Of a DNA stretch of 47,445 bases, positions 18,907-28,115 are shown in pieces. The notes beneath the pieces were generated by a model that was not told the DNA's origin, ran no database searches, and saw nothing but the letters and a program-made list of their open reading frames with translations. The DNA is taken from contig NZ_JAKEVD010000021.1 of assembly GCF_022398325.1 (NCBI RefSeq), forward strand, positions 36,553-83,997, in the 5' to 3' direction. The stretch comes from Shewanella sp. Isolate13. GTDB taxonomy: Bacteria; Pseudomonadota; Gammaproteobacteria; Enterobacterales; Shewanellaceae. How positions within the stretch are numbered: position 1 is the stretch's first letter; each line of letters opens with the position of its first letter. The position numbers were made by a program, and so were the translations under genes.

Positions 18907-18939
18907 AAAATAAAAAGGTATTGTCTGTGTTCAATACCT
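18907..18939 (-). promoter_or_regulatory. Terminator-like leader hairpin before eco
   Basis: On the minus strand AGGTATTG, an 8-nt loop and CAATACCT form a perfect 8-bp stem (18916-18939), followed by TTTTATTTT, then GGAG and the eco ATG. This is the shape of an attenuator, but no competing antiterminator helix or leader peptide is seen. It could also be a dimeric operator. Confidence 0.5.
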
Positions 18940-19411
18940 CTATAAACGGGGCAGTTTTCAAAAAGGGTTAAAAAAATTGAAAAAAATATATTAAGACCTG
19001 GATTAGAGAAAATACCCATGAATTCAAACTTAATATAGAGCCTATTATTACTGCTCCCAACAATTACTATTCCTTTATGACTGTGAGGTTCGGATAAAGT
19101 TCGCTTTTAGTTACCTCATTATTAGTAAAGCTTTTTACGCCGCTCGCCATCCATTTATAGTCACTAGAAAAAGCGCAAGATCACATAAAAGTGACCCTCT
19201 GTTGTGTTATCAGCTTCAAAAGCGCAAACTTAGTTTGAGTATCAAAATACTTGGTGTTCTAATAATTAGTCTGTCAAACATTTAGTTTGCTAGCCATTGA
19301 ACTCGCGTTGACTAGGCTTAGCAGTAAATAGAAACGATTGATAAGAGCTAAACGCTAGCCGGGGCATTGATGGCTAGACGTTATAATGAAAAAGATTCAA
19401 GGGTGTTTTTT
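18940..19411. other. Intergenic region eco-dmeF with paired inverted repeats
   Basis: No gene is supported here. The left part is AT-rich. Two related inverted repeats lie close to dmeF: CAAACT-T-AGTTTG at 19225-19237 and CAAAC-ATTTA-GTTTG at 19275-19289, about 50 bp apart. They share the TTAGTTTG half and are candidate operators for the MarR protein encoded after dmeF. Confidence 0.5.
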
Positions 19412-20407
19412 ATGATCCATGGTGAACAGGCGACAGTGAACTGCGCAGATAAACAGAAATTTTCGACTCAAAATAGTGCAGGGGAGCGTAACACTGCCTA
19501 TGTATTAGTGCTGACGATAGTCACTATGCTGGCAGAGATCATTGCTGGTACCGTTTATGGCTCTATGGCCTTACTTGCCGATGGCTGGCATATGGGAACC
19601 CATGCCGCTGCTTTTATGATCACATTATTCGCCTACCGTTATGCTCGTAAACATGCTAATTCTGCCGAATTTTCCTATGGAACAGGTAAGGTCAGTGTTC
19701 TTGGAGGCTATACCAGTGCCATCGCATTGGGATTAGTGGCCCTCGTGATGTTGGCAGAGTCGGGAGCTAGGATATTCAACCCCCATGAAATCCATTTTAA
19801 CGAGGCTATTTTAGTGGCCATCATTGGTCTGATCGTTAATGTGGTGAGTGTTTTCTTGTTAAAAGATCACCATGGCCACGATCATAGTCATAGTCACTCT
19901 CATAGTGACGGTCATGGTCACAGCCATCATGAGCATGATGGGCATAAAGAGCTGAGCCATGAAGAAAAGCACCACGGCCATGATCATAATCTACGAGCCG
20001 CCTATTTTCATGTCCTTGCCGATGCGCTCACATCTATGTTAGCGATTGCCGCATTGTTGATGGGAAAATATTTCGGTCTTACATGGTTAGACCCTGTTAT
20101 GGGCATTGTTGGGGCATTGATTATAAGTCGCTGGGCGTGGGGGCTATTAAAACAAACGGGCCCAGTATTGCTTGATGCGAGCATTGAGCAAACCTATATG
20201 CAACAGATTAAACACGCGATAACTCAAGAAAGTGCCCAGCTTATCGATCTTCATGTTTGGAAGATCAGTGCAGATCATTATGCAGCTAGCATGGTTATTG
20301 GGGTGGAAAGTGCTAAGGATGCGGGGTATTTCAGACAAAAGTTATCACATTTTGAGCGCTTATCTCATGTCACTATTGAAGTGAATCCTATTGCTCAGGC
20401 ACAATAA
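19412..20407 (+). CDS. dmeF: CDF family metal exporter, DmeF type
   Basis: A 331-residue inner-membrane cation diffusion facilitator with six membrane helices. The metal-site motif ADGWHMGTHA, with His and Asp, is characteristic of DmeF-type Co/Ni(/Zn) exporters, and a second site HVLADALTSML is in TM5. The loop between TM4 and TM5 (about 19868-19995) is packed with His/Asp repeats such as HDHSHSHSHSDGHGHSHH and is a metal buffer or sensor. ATG 19412 has AAGGG upstream; an in-frame start at 19367/19370 would add 15 residues with no function. It is followed 26 bp later by a MarR gene. Substrate metal is inferred from family. Confidence 0.88.
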   Translation: MIHGEQATVNCADKQKFSTQNSAGERNTAYVLVLTIVTMLAEIIAGTVYGSMALLADGWHMGTHAAAFMITLFAYRYARKHANSAEFSYGTGKVSVLGGYTSAIALGLVALVMLAESGARIFNPHEIHFNEAILVAIIGLIVNVVSVFLLKDHHGHDHSHSHSHSDGHGHSHHEHDGHKELSHEEKHHGHDHNLRAAYFHVLADALTSMLAIAALLMGKYFGLTWLDPVMGIVGALIISRWAWGLLKQTGPVLLDASIEQTYMQQIKHAITQESAQLIDLHVWKISADHYAASMVIGVESAKDAGYFRQKLSHFERLSHVTIEVNPIAQAQ

Positions 20408-20433
20408 GCCGATACTGACTAGGAATTAAATAA

Positions 20434-20853
20434 ATGAAAAACCACGATGATAGCTTAAATCATGCAATGATCGAATTTTATGAGAAGCTGTCATCATGGG
20501 AAATGGCGGTCGTCAAGGATAAAGGCTTTAGCTTGCCTCAAGTACATACCGTTGAGATCCTGGGGCTAAACGGCCCCATGCGCATGAAAGAGTTGGCACA
20601 AAAAATCGGGATTACTACCGGCACCTTAACGGTTCAAGTCGATAAGATGGTCGATGCTGGCCTTGTGATCCGTACTCCTCATGCCAATGATAGGCGCTCT
20701 ATTTTAGTCGAGCTCACCGACAGCGGACGAAGCATGTTTGAAGAGCATGACAAACTGCATATGCAGCTAACGCAAGATCTAACTGTCAAATTTACAGAGT
20801 CTGAGAGAATTCAATTATTAGATTTTTTCGAGAGGATTAATCGCGAATTTTAG
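20434..20853 (+). CDS. MarR family transcriptional regulator
   Basis: A 139-residue winged-helix regulator. The DNA-binding part reads GPMRMKELAQKIGITTGTLT, then VDKMVDAGLVIRTPHANDRRS, with the DxRS wing motif of MarR proteins. AGGAA precedes its ATG. It follows dmeF in the same direction, so it may be an autoregulatory repressor of the pair. Ligand unknown; a redox or phenolic ligand is usual in the family, and nothing here points to a metal-binding site. Confidence 0.88.
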   Translation: MKNHDDSLNHAMIEFYEKLSSWEMAVVKDKGFSLPQVHTVEILGLNGPMRMKELAQKIGITTGTLTVQVDKMVDAGLVIRTPHANDRRSILVELTDSGRSMFEEHDKLHMQLTQDLTVKFTESERIQLLDFFERINREF

Positions 20854-21162
20854 TGCTTGCTGGCACACTTTTTAGCCTTGTTCCATTTATACTGACTGAT
20901 ATTATCCCTCTCATGCGGCTGCTCCTCTGTGAGCGCCCCTTAAGTCTTTTCAACTGAGCTAAGCCCACAGAATAGCGATCTACTTTCATTGTTAGCATTG
21001 GTGTATTTCTCTTTGCTGTTACAAACGATACATTATTAGCAAAAATGTTTTGTAACTTTGATTGATACACTATTAGCGTTTTTGTTGCGGTGGTAATATG
21101 TGCCTCTGTGACAGGCGTTCAATGCCTGTTGGGCTTAATTTCTATAAAAAGTGAGTAAAATA
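20854..21162. other. Intergenic region before eptA
   Basis: No gene supported. ACAGGC (21111-21116) and GCCTGT (21124-21129) form an inverted repeat some 33 nt before the eptA start, and GCCT at 21102-21105 can pair alternatively with AGGC. A leader hairpin or operator is possible. No PmrA-like direct repeat was recognised. Confidence 0.35.
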
Positions 21163-22782
21163 GTGTTGTCGCGTCTTAAGAATTTAACCAGCATTCAATT
21201 TTCATTACTCCTATCGATTTATTATGTATGTGTATTTAATATCCCGCTTTTTCTAGTTGTGAAACAGGGGGTAGACAAGCAACCAGATGTCAACCTGGCG
21301 TTTATTGCGACTATGCCATTACTGTTAGTTTTCGCGCTGTCTTTTATCTTCAGTCTTTTTTGTATCAAGTATCTGGCAAAGCCATTTTTCATTGTGCTCA
21401 CCTTGATGTCATCTAGCGTGTTTTTTGCCGCTTTGCAGTATGGTGTGGTTTTTGACTATGGCATGATAGAGAACATCTTTCAGACCAATCAATCTGAAGC
21501 AGGGACTTACTTGAACTGGGCGTCGTTGGTTAACTTTGCCCTCACTGGTGCACTGCCGGCGCTGCTGATCTATAAAGTCAATATTCAATACAAGCCCTTT
21601 ACTAAAGAGCTGATGCACAAAGTACTCTTTATGTTGGCTATGTTGGGCGGCATCGTAATTATCGCCATGTTTTATTATGAGAATTATGTTTCATTTGGCC
21701 GTAATAACGACACTATCAAGCGCTATATCATTCCTACTTACTTTGTCGGCTCTACCATCAAATATATAGAAGTTAATTACCTACAAAAGCCACTTGAATA
21801 TAAACAAATCGGCTTAGATGCTAAGAATACAACTGACAAAGCCAAACCCAATCTAGTGGTATTGGTGGTTGGTGAAACAGCCAGAGCGGCAAATTATGCG
21901 TATTATGGTTACGATAGACCGACCAATGCATTTACTAAAGACCAAGGGTTAGTAACATTTAAAGATACTCATTCTTGCGGCACCGCAACGGCGGTATCTT
22001 TGCCCTGTATGTTTTCTCGAATGGATAGGGATAATTACAACTCTCGACGGGAGAAAGCTCAAGACAGTGCTATCGACGTGTTAAATCATGCGGGGATCCA
22101 GCTGGAGTGGCTTGATAACGACAGTGGCTGTAAAGGGGTCTGTCAAAACATTGAGAACATTACGATAGATCATAATAGTGATCCCAAATTATGTAATGGT
22201 GAGTATTGCTACGATCAAGTATTGCTAAATGAATTAGATAAGCGACTAAAGTCAATTAAGCGCCAAGATACCTTGTTAGTGTTGCATATTATCGGTTCCC
22301 ATGGGCCTACCTATTATCTGCGCTATCCTGAGCAGTATCGGCACTTTGTACCTGATTGCCAACGAAGTGATATTCAAAACTGTAGCCATGAAGAGTTGGT
22401 TAATACCTACGACAATACGATTTTATATACCGATTACATTTTATCTCAGGTCGTGAAGAAACTAGAAGCCGAGCATGGCCAATTTGATACGGCAATGCTT
22501 TACCTATCTGATCATGGAGAGTCACTGGGTGAAAGTGGCATGTACCTTCATGGTACGCCGTACTCATTTGCGCCGGATGAACAAACCAAGGTGCCTTTTT
22601 TAGCTTGGTTCTCAGCGGGTTTTGCCGAGCAGAATCGACTCAATTTAACCTGTTTGGCTGAAGAAGCGCAAAAAGGTGGATTTTCCCACGATAACTTATT
22701 TGATAGTTTGCTTGGATTGATGAACGTTAAAACTGAAATTTACCGCAAAGATTCCGATGTTTTTTCGGCTTGTCGGAAATAA
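21163..22782 (+). CDS. eptA: EptA/MCR-like lipid A phosphoethanolamine transferase
   Basis: A 539-residue inner-membrane enzyme that adds phosphoethanolamine to lipid A. Five N-terminal membrane helices (to about residue 175) precede a periplasmic alkaline-phosphatase-like domain. The nucleophile is T274 in SCGTATAVSLPC; metal ligands are E238 (VVGETAR), D450 and H451 (YLSDHGES), with H380 and H463 near the site. Eight or more cysteines in the domain fit the usual disulfides. The sequence runs in close register with MCR-4, which was traced to Shewanella, including MLSRLKNLTS at the start; that supports GTG 21163 over GTG 21151. Chromosomal, with no mobile element nearby. Confidence 0.93.
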   Translation: MLSRLKNLTSIQFSLLLSIYYVCVFNIPLFLVVKQGVDKQPDVNLAFIATMPLLLVFALSFIFSLFCIKYLAKPFFIVLTLMSSSVFFAALQYGVVFDYGMIENIFQTNQSEAGTYLNWASLVNFALTGALPALLIYKVNIQYKPFTKELMHKVLFMLAMLGGIVIIAMFYYENYVSFGRNNDTIKRYIIPTYFVGSTIKYIEVNYLQKPLEYKQIGLDAKNTTDKAKPNLVVLVVGETARAANYAYYGYDRPTNAFTKDQGLVTFKDTHSCGTATAVSLPCMFSRMDRDNYNSRREKAQDSAIDVLNHAGIQLEWLDNDSGCKGVCQNIENITIDHNSDPKLCNGEYCYDQVLLNELDKRLKSIKRQDTLLVLHIIGSHGPTYYLRYPEQYRHFVPDCQRSDIQNCSHEELVNTYDNTILYTDYILSQVVKKLEAEHGQFDTAMLYLSDHGESLGESGMYLHGTPYSFAPDEQTKVPFLAWFSAGFAEQNRLNLTCLAEEAQKGGFSHDNLFDSLLGLMNVKTEIYRKDSDVFSACRK

Positions 22783-22885
22783 ATTGATTCTATTAGTAAC
22801 ATTTATTAATAAAAGGGGTGGCAACGCTCTCTTTTTTGTTTAAAGTATTGATAATTATGGATATCGATCGAGAGGGTATTTACTT

Positions 22886-23938
22886 ATGGATATGGCACAA
22901 CATTTGTCTGAAACCGAGCTGTCAGCAAAAATACTGCGCCACGCTGTACCTAAGATGTCAGAGTTAAATATTCCTGTCACGCCCGAGAATTATGCGGTTT
23001 GGTATGAGTACTATAAGGGAATAAACCTAGATCTTAAGCGGGCAATAGACGGTTTATTAGCCAATAATGTCAGCTTTACTCCTAGCGTAAATAAAGAGCT
23101 TTATAAAACCTATATTCAGGTTCACTCACCTGAAGTGATAGAGAAAGTCCAGGTTGAAACTCAAGTACTGATAAATGGCTTATTGGCGAAAATTGCCAGC
23201 ATGAGTAGTGGTACATCGCGCTTCTCGAAATCCTTAAGTGAATTCGACTCCGCACTAAAAGACGAGCCGGAGCCTATTGTGCTGCAAAAACTTGTCGAAG
23301 GGATCACCTCAGAGCTCGATGAGATCATCAATGCGAATATTGAAATGGACAAGAGCCTTAACAGTATGAGCGAAGAGGTCGATGCGTTAAAGACGGAGAT
23401 GGACGACCTTCGCTCCGTCGTGATGACAGATCAACTTACCTCACTTAACAATCGTCGCGCCTTCGACAAAGAAGTGATCAGCCACATAAATAGTTTTAGC
23501 CAATCCAACTTTGAAAGCAGTTTATTGGTCGTTGATATCGACTATTTCAAAAAGTTCAATGATGTCCACGGTCACCTAATCGGAGACAAAGTGCTGACCT
23601 ACGTGGCTCAAGCGCTAAAAAATTCGGTAAAAGGCGATGATTTTGTCGCGCGTTATGGTGGTGAGGAGTTTGTTATCTTACTGCCTAATACTTCACATGA
23701 GAATGCGCAAAAGGTGGCAGAAAATCTGCGGGCTAAGATTGCCGCCCGTAACTTAACCATAGGGAAAGAGAAAAAGTTGCCCCTTGGTAATATCACCGTC
23801 TCGGTTGGCGTTGCATCGCTAAAGGTAAGCGATGACAAAGACAGCTACTTTATTCGTGCCGATGAAGCACTCTATCGGGCTAAATCATCAGGGCGTAACT
23901 GTGTGGTGGGTGAACGAATTATGGAAACGCCAATTTAG
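22886..23938 (+). CDS. Soluble GGDEF diguanylate cyclase
   Basis: A 350-residue protein that should make c-di-GMP. The C-terminal domain (about 175-345) has an intact YGGEEF active site, VVDIDYFKKFND and the FIRADEALYRAKSSGRN end. The inhibitory I-site reads KGDD instead of RxxD, so product inhibition may be weak. The N-terminal 170 residues have no membrane segment and resemble the helical region of a common soluble cyclase family beginning with a LPVTPENYAVWYEY-like motif. ATG follows GAGAGG. Monocistronic. Confidence 0.9.
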   Translation: MDMAQHLSETELSAKILRHAVPKMSELNIPVTPENYAVWYEYYKGINLDLKRAIDGLLANNVSFTPSVNKELYKTYIQVHSPEVIEKVQVETQVLINGLLAKIASMSSGTSRFSKSLSEFDSALKDEPEPIVLQKLVEGITSELDEIINANIEMDKSLNSMSEEVDALKTEMDDLRSVVMTDQLTSLNNRRAFDKEVISHINSFSQSNFESSLLVVDIDYFKKFNDVHGHLIGDKVLTYVAQALKNSVKGDDFVARYGGEEFVILLPNTSHENAQKVAENLRAKIAARNLTIGKEKKLPLGNITVSVGVASLKVSDDKDSYFIRADEALYRAKSSGRNCVVGERIMETPI

Positions 23939-23965
23939 AACAACTTGCCATTTTAGACAAATAAG

Positions 23966-24002
23966 AAAAAGCCATTAACGGATCGGGTTAATGGCTTTTT
24001 TA
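23966..24002. terminator. Bidirectional terminator cyclase / pat
   Basis: A 14-bp perfect stem: AAAAAGCCATTAAC (23966-23979) with GTTAATGGCTTTTT (23987-24000), T-rich on both strands, between convergent genes. Confidence 0.92.
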
Positions 24003-24045
24003 CTGAATACCTTTTTATTGAAGGCCTATTGAAATGGGGAAGAGG

Positions 24046-26745
24046 TTAGTTATCGGCTTTTAAGTCCATGTGCATATTGATCAAACGTTCCTCCATGTCG
24101 AAAGTTACTGTAAAGCCTAAGTGCTTGGCTAGACTCGCCATGTTACGGTTCTCGAACATGGTAAAGCCTGTAAGCACTAATGTGTCATTACTCTTGTAGT
24201 AACGTATTAGCTTCTCGAGCAGCAACTTACCAATTCCTTGGCCTTGATAGTTACTGCGTACCGCCATAGCAAATTCAGCCTCGGTATTATCGGGATCAAT
24301 TGAGGCTCGAATCGCGCCTAAAGTGGTTTCTTCACCGTCTTCACCCATGGCCGTAGCAATAAAGGCCATCTCTCTGGCATAGTCAATTTGGGTTAATACC
24401 GCCATCTCCTCATGTGTCATTTTAGAGCGCACACCAAAATAGCGCTTATACCTATCTTCATCCGATAGGGAGTTATCGAAAGCTAAATGCTTGGGCTCAT
24501 CTTCAGGCAGGATAGGCCTTAGCATTACCTTGTTACCATTTTTAAGCGTGGCAAGCTGTTCTAGCTCCTTAGGGTAAGGCAAGATAGCAAGCCTTGAGGC
24601 GTTGTCGACAGGTTCTTGCTGTAGTCCTATGTTCACATCAAGCAGGGTGATCTCTTCACCAGCACAGAGCACAGGATTTAAATCGAGAGTGGCAATTTCC
24701 GGGCAATCGATAATCAGGTGGGAGATCTGTGTTAATAACACACACAGAGCATGCATATTTAGCCCCCGTGGAAGATGTCTATCTCTAAGCTTCTGGGTTT
24801 TAAGTGCTTGGATCACCATATAGCGTGCAAGTGTCATATTCAGCGGAGGAAGGGCTACGGCAGCATCTTTAGTCGGTTGCCACTCCGAGCCACCTTCACC
24901 GAGTAATATTGCTGGGCCAAATACAGGGTCGTTGGCGACGGCAATGCGGATCTCCTGCGCACCGGCAGTTAGCGCCATTTTTTGCACGATTAACCCTTCA
25001 ATTTTCGCATCGGGGTTCAGCGAGATCACTCGCTCAATCATGGCGTTTGCTGCTTGGCTGACCTCTATGTCTGATGTTAGGTTGAGCATAACGCCTTGAA
25101 CATCGGATTTATGCAAAATATCGGGAGACTGCACTTTCAATGCCACGGGATAACCCGCCTGCTTGGCAAACTCCACCGCTTGCTCTGGCGTACTTGCAAA
25201 CCAAGTGTCGATGGTCTTTAGTCCGTAAGCATTGAGGATCGTGCGTGACTCGTGGGTTTCTAATACCGATTTCCCACTTTTTATAGCTTGTTGTAGTTTC
25301 TCTCTTGCTAAAGCTGAGTCGGCAGGGATGTTAACCGGAATAGACTGCGGCACTTCTTGCAGTAGTTTTTGGTTACGACGATACTCAACCATATGCATAA
25401 ATGCTCCTACGGCGCCTTCAGGGGTGCGATAGGTTGGAATGCGAGACTTAGAGAAAAGCTTTCGTGCCTCAAAGGCTGAATCTTCACCACTCCAGTTGGT
25501 CAGTACATTGATTTTATGTCGATTAGGGTGCTGATTAATCGTGTCTGCAATCGCTTGGGCTATCTCGACGCTCTCACCCAGTGCCGAAGGGGAATGTAAT
25601 ATTAAAATTGCGTCTAGGTCATCGCTATCCATTAAGATCTCGAGGGACTTAGCGTAACGCTTGGCATCTGAGTCACCGCCTATGTCTACAGGGTTTTGTC
25701 CTGACCAACTTTTTGGCAGTAACGCATTAAGTCGCTGATAAATCTCACTCGATAGTGCAGGGAGCTTACCGCCGCCTAAAATCAGTTCATCAAGTGCCAG
25801 TACGGCAGGGCCACCACCGTTACTGATGATCCCAAGGCGTTCGCCCTGTAATGGTCTTGAATGCGCTAAGGTTTCAACAGCGGCGAATAGCTCAATCAGG
25901 TCGTTAACTCGTAGCATACCCGCGCGCCTAAAAGCCGCCTCGTACACAGCATCGCTACCTGATATACCGCCGGTATGCAGCTTAGCCGCGCTACCACCTT
26001 CAATACTGCGGCCGGACTTAATCACTAAGATAGGTTTATTACGAGAGGCTGCACGAGCGGCAGATAAAAAGTGACGTTTTTCGTTTACCGAGTCAATATA
26101 GAGCAAGATAGCATCGGTTTTTGAGTCGCGCCCCAAATAATCAAGTAGCTCATCAAAATCGATATCGTTAGCATCGCCCAAAGAGATAAAGGAGGAGAAA
26201 CCTATTCCTTTGTTATTGGCCCAATCTAAAACTGTGGTACAGATTGCGGCGGACTGAGAAACAAAGGCTATTTTGCCGGGGAGGGCACTGGTATGAGCGA
26301 GACTGACGTTAAGTCCAAGGTTTGGCAAAATCATGCCCAAACTGTTTGGCCCTAAGATCCGCATGCCATACCTACCAGCAAACTGCTGCATTTGCGCTAA
26401 CAGGCTCACTCCCTCTTCATTAAACTCATCGGCAAGACCTGATGCCATGACGATGGCAACTTTGCAGCCAAATTGCGCCAAGGTTTCGATAATCCCAGGC
26501 ACACTGCTCGCTGCGGTGCAGATAATGGCGAGATCAGGAATGAGTGGTAGGGCTTGGATGTTGGGATAAGCTAGCACCCCCATCACCGCTTCATATTTTG
26601 GGGTCACTGGCATAATAGGCCCTGAAAAACCGCCTGATAGCAGGTTTTTCATCAGCACATGACCTGCTCGCTTGGGTTTATTTGAGGCGCCAATGATGGC
26701 AACTGATTTAGGTTTGAAGAGAGTATGAAGAGTGCGTTGGCTCAT
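24046..26745 (-). CDS. Bifunctional acyl-CoA synthetase-like / GNAT protein acetyltransferase (Pat/PatZ type)
   Basis: An 899-residue homologue of Pat/PatZ (YfiQ). Residues 1-450 are the CoA-binding and ligase domains of ADP-forming acyl-CoA synthetase, about 480-715 an ATP-grasp domain, and about 735-899 a GNAT domain with the acetyl-CoA motif YQGQGIGKLLLEK. Pat enzymes acetylate lysines, notably of acetyl-CoA synthetase. Unlike E. coli PatZ, where the matching site lacks His, this protein keeps H257 in KLHTGGISGSD, the phosphorylated His of ADP-forming synthetases. Synthetase activity is thus possible. Monocistronic. Confidence 0.9.
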   Translation of the reverse strand: MSQRTLHTLFKPKSVAIIGASNKPKRAGHVLMKNLLSGGFSGPIMPVTPKYEAVMGVLAYPNIQALPLIPDLAIICTAASSVPGIIETLAQFGCKVAIVMASGLADEFNEEGVSLLAQMQQFAGRYGMRILGPNSLGMILPNLGLNVSLAHTSALPGKIAFVSQSAAICTTVLDWANNKGIGFSSFISLGDANDIDFDELLDYLGRDSKTDAILLYIDSVNEKRHFLSAARAASRNKPILVIKSGRSIEGGSAAKLHTGGISGSDAVYEAAFRRAGMLRVNDLIELFAAVETLAHSRPLQGERLGIISNGGGPAVLALDELILGGGKLPALSSEIYQRLNALLPKSWSGQNPVDIGGDSDAKRYAKSLEILMDSDDLDAILILHSPSALGESVEIAQAIADTINQHPNRHKINVLTNWSGEDSAFEARKLFSKSRIPTYRTPEGAVGAFMHMVEYRRNQKLLQEVPQSIPVNIPADSALAREKLQQAIKSGKSVLETHESRTILNAYGLKTIDTWFASTPEQAVEFAKQAGYPVALKVQSPDILHKSDVQGVMLNLTSDIEVSQAANAMIERVISLNPDAKIEGLIVQKMALTAGAQEIRIAVANDPVFGPAILLGEGGSEWQPTKDAAVALPPLNMTLARYMVIQALKTQKLRDRHLPRGLNMHALCVLLTQISHLIIDCPEIATLDLNPVLCAGEEITLLDVNIGLQQEPVDNASRLAILPYPKELEQLATLKNGNKVMLRPILPEDEPKHLAFDNSLSDEDRYKRYFGVRSKMTHEEMAVLTQIDYAREMAFIATAMGEDGEETTLGAIRASIDPDNTEAEFAMAVRSNYQGQGIGKLLLEKLIRYYKSNDTLVLTGFTMFENRNMASLAKHLGFTVTFDMEERLINMHMDLKADN

Positions 26746-27134
26746 GAACTTATCCTACAAGTCAGTATGTTATGAGTGTACATGAGCAAATACTATTTAC
26801 CATAGGAGAATGGTCGAAAACCTTATGATGTGGGTAGACTTTTGGTGAACACTGTTTGAGTTGAACCGGCGCTTTTTATACATCATCTGCCAGTAGTGAT
26901 GAGAGCCGCTACCATTTGTGAACAATCAGATGAGCAACACATTGTTTGAACGTACTTAGCATTGAATCATGAGCTTGACGTGACTAATCACAAATATTAA
27001 TGGTAAGGGGCAAGTTAAGCTTTGATCATTAATTAAAAACCGCTACAGTTTTTTCCTGTAGTACTCGGGCCACTTAGGGGGCAGCCAGAGTAACTCTTTT
27101 TTAGCCCCCCAATAATGGCGTTAGAGGCTGTTCA
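26746..27134. other. Intergenic region pat-lysR
   Basis: No gene is supported. The region contains the divergent leaders of pat and the LysR gene. A small inverted repeat CTACAG/CTGTAG (27043-27061) and an imperfect GTGA-N4-TCAC (26980-26991) are seen; neither is a convincing known site. Confidence 0.4.
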
Positions 27135-28022
27135 ATGCGTATAGAAGATCTGAAACTTTTTACAATTGTGGTCAAGCTTGGCAGTTTCACTGCTGCAGCT
27201 ACGGCTTTAGATCTGCCCCGCGCTAACGTAAGTAGACGGATAGGCGAGCTTGAGAAGTCACTCAATGCACAGCTATTTTTCAGAACAACGCGTCAGTTAC
27301 GTTTAACCCAACATGGGGAGATCTATTATCGAGATCTGCTTGAGGTATTAGAAGGGCTCGAACAAGCCAAGAATAAACTACTCGATATCAACGAAAAGCC
27401 GATTGGCAAGGTGAAAATTGGATTTTTGCCTGAAGGGGACGAGGCGTTGCAACCGGTTCTAGCTAAGTTCCAGCAACTTTACCCCGATATCGAGATCGAT
27501 CTGCGTATTACTAATAACTACGCAAATGACATCTATAGCCAAGGTTTAGATTTTGTTATTTATGCCGGTAAGCTCCATGATTCGGGCTTCATTGCGAGAC
27601 GAATATTGAGTCTTGGTCGTGCAATCTACGCGAGCCCGGAATATCTCAACCTTTACGGCGTCCCTAAAACCTTAGCTGATCTGGAAGACCATCATGCTAT
27701 CTGCTATCGCTGGCCTGATGGAACGCTCGATAACAGTTGGGACTTGATCTCTGACACCGTCAAGATGAGCTGCCGCTTTAGTTGTAATCATATGGGATTT
27801 GTTCGCCGAGCCATTGTTGGTGGTCAAGGTATTGGCTTTATGCCGCCCCTGTATGCCGTGTCGGCAATTGAGTCTGGAGAGCTGGTTCGGGTGCTACCTG
27901 AGTATGAGTCAAAGAAAGAGGATGTCTGGCTTATCTATCCTGACAGGAAAGGTATAAGCCTTACCACGCGGTTATTGATTGATTTTCTGTTACAAGAACT
28001 GCCTGAACTCATAAAATTGTAA
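27135..28022 (+). CDS. LysR family transcriptional regulator
   Basis: A 295-residue LysR-type regulator. The N-terminal winged helix includes FTAAATALDLPRANVSRRIGELEKSL, and residues about 90-290 form the substrate-binding domain. Resembles the large AaeR/CrgA-like subgroup. It lies 93 bp upstream of, and in the same direction as, an RND efflux operon, so it may control that pump; a direct link is only inferred from position. Inducer unknown. Confidence 0.87.
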   Translation: MRIEDLKLFTIVVKLGSFTAAATALDLPRANVSRRIGELEKSLNAQLFFRTTRQLRLTQHGEIYYRDLLEVLEGLEQAKNKLLDINEKPIGKVKIGFLPEGDEALQPVLAKFQQLYPDIEIDLRITNNYANDIYSQGLDFVIYAGKLHDSGFIARRILSLGRAIYASPEYLNLYGVPKTLADLEDHHAICYRWPDGTLDNSWDLISDTVKMSCRFSCNHMGFVRRAIVGGQGIGFMPPLYAVSAIESGELVRVLPEYESKKEDVWLIYPDRKGISLTTRLLIDFLLQELPELIKL

Positions 28023-28115
28023 TGATATTCGTGACAGTCTTGTGCATGTAATGGCGATTATCTAATTAGCTTAAACACTTACACTCTCCCACATTAACTC
28101 ATTTGGGAGCGTGTA

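Noticed and set aside
19225..19237. CAAAC-TTA-GTTTG read as a PsrA site
   Set aside because: It fits the loose Pseudomonas PsrA pattern, but the neighbouring genes (metal exporter, MarR) have no link to fatty acids; a MarR operator is the simpler reading.
20837..21070. A 77-codon minus-strand frame between marR and eptA
   Set aside because: No ribosome site or family resemblance; it overlaps the end of marR.
26980..26991. GTGA-CTAA-TCAC as a CRP or FNR site before lysR
   Set aside because: The half-sites are 4 bp apart instead of the 6 needed for CRP, and the FNR half-sites are absent.
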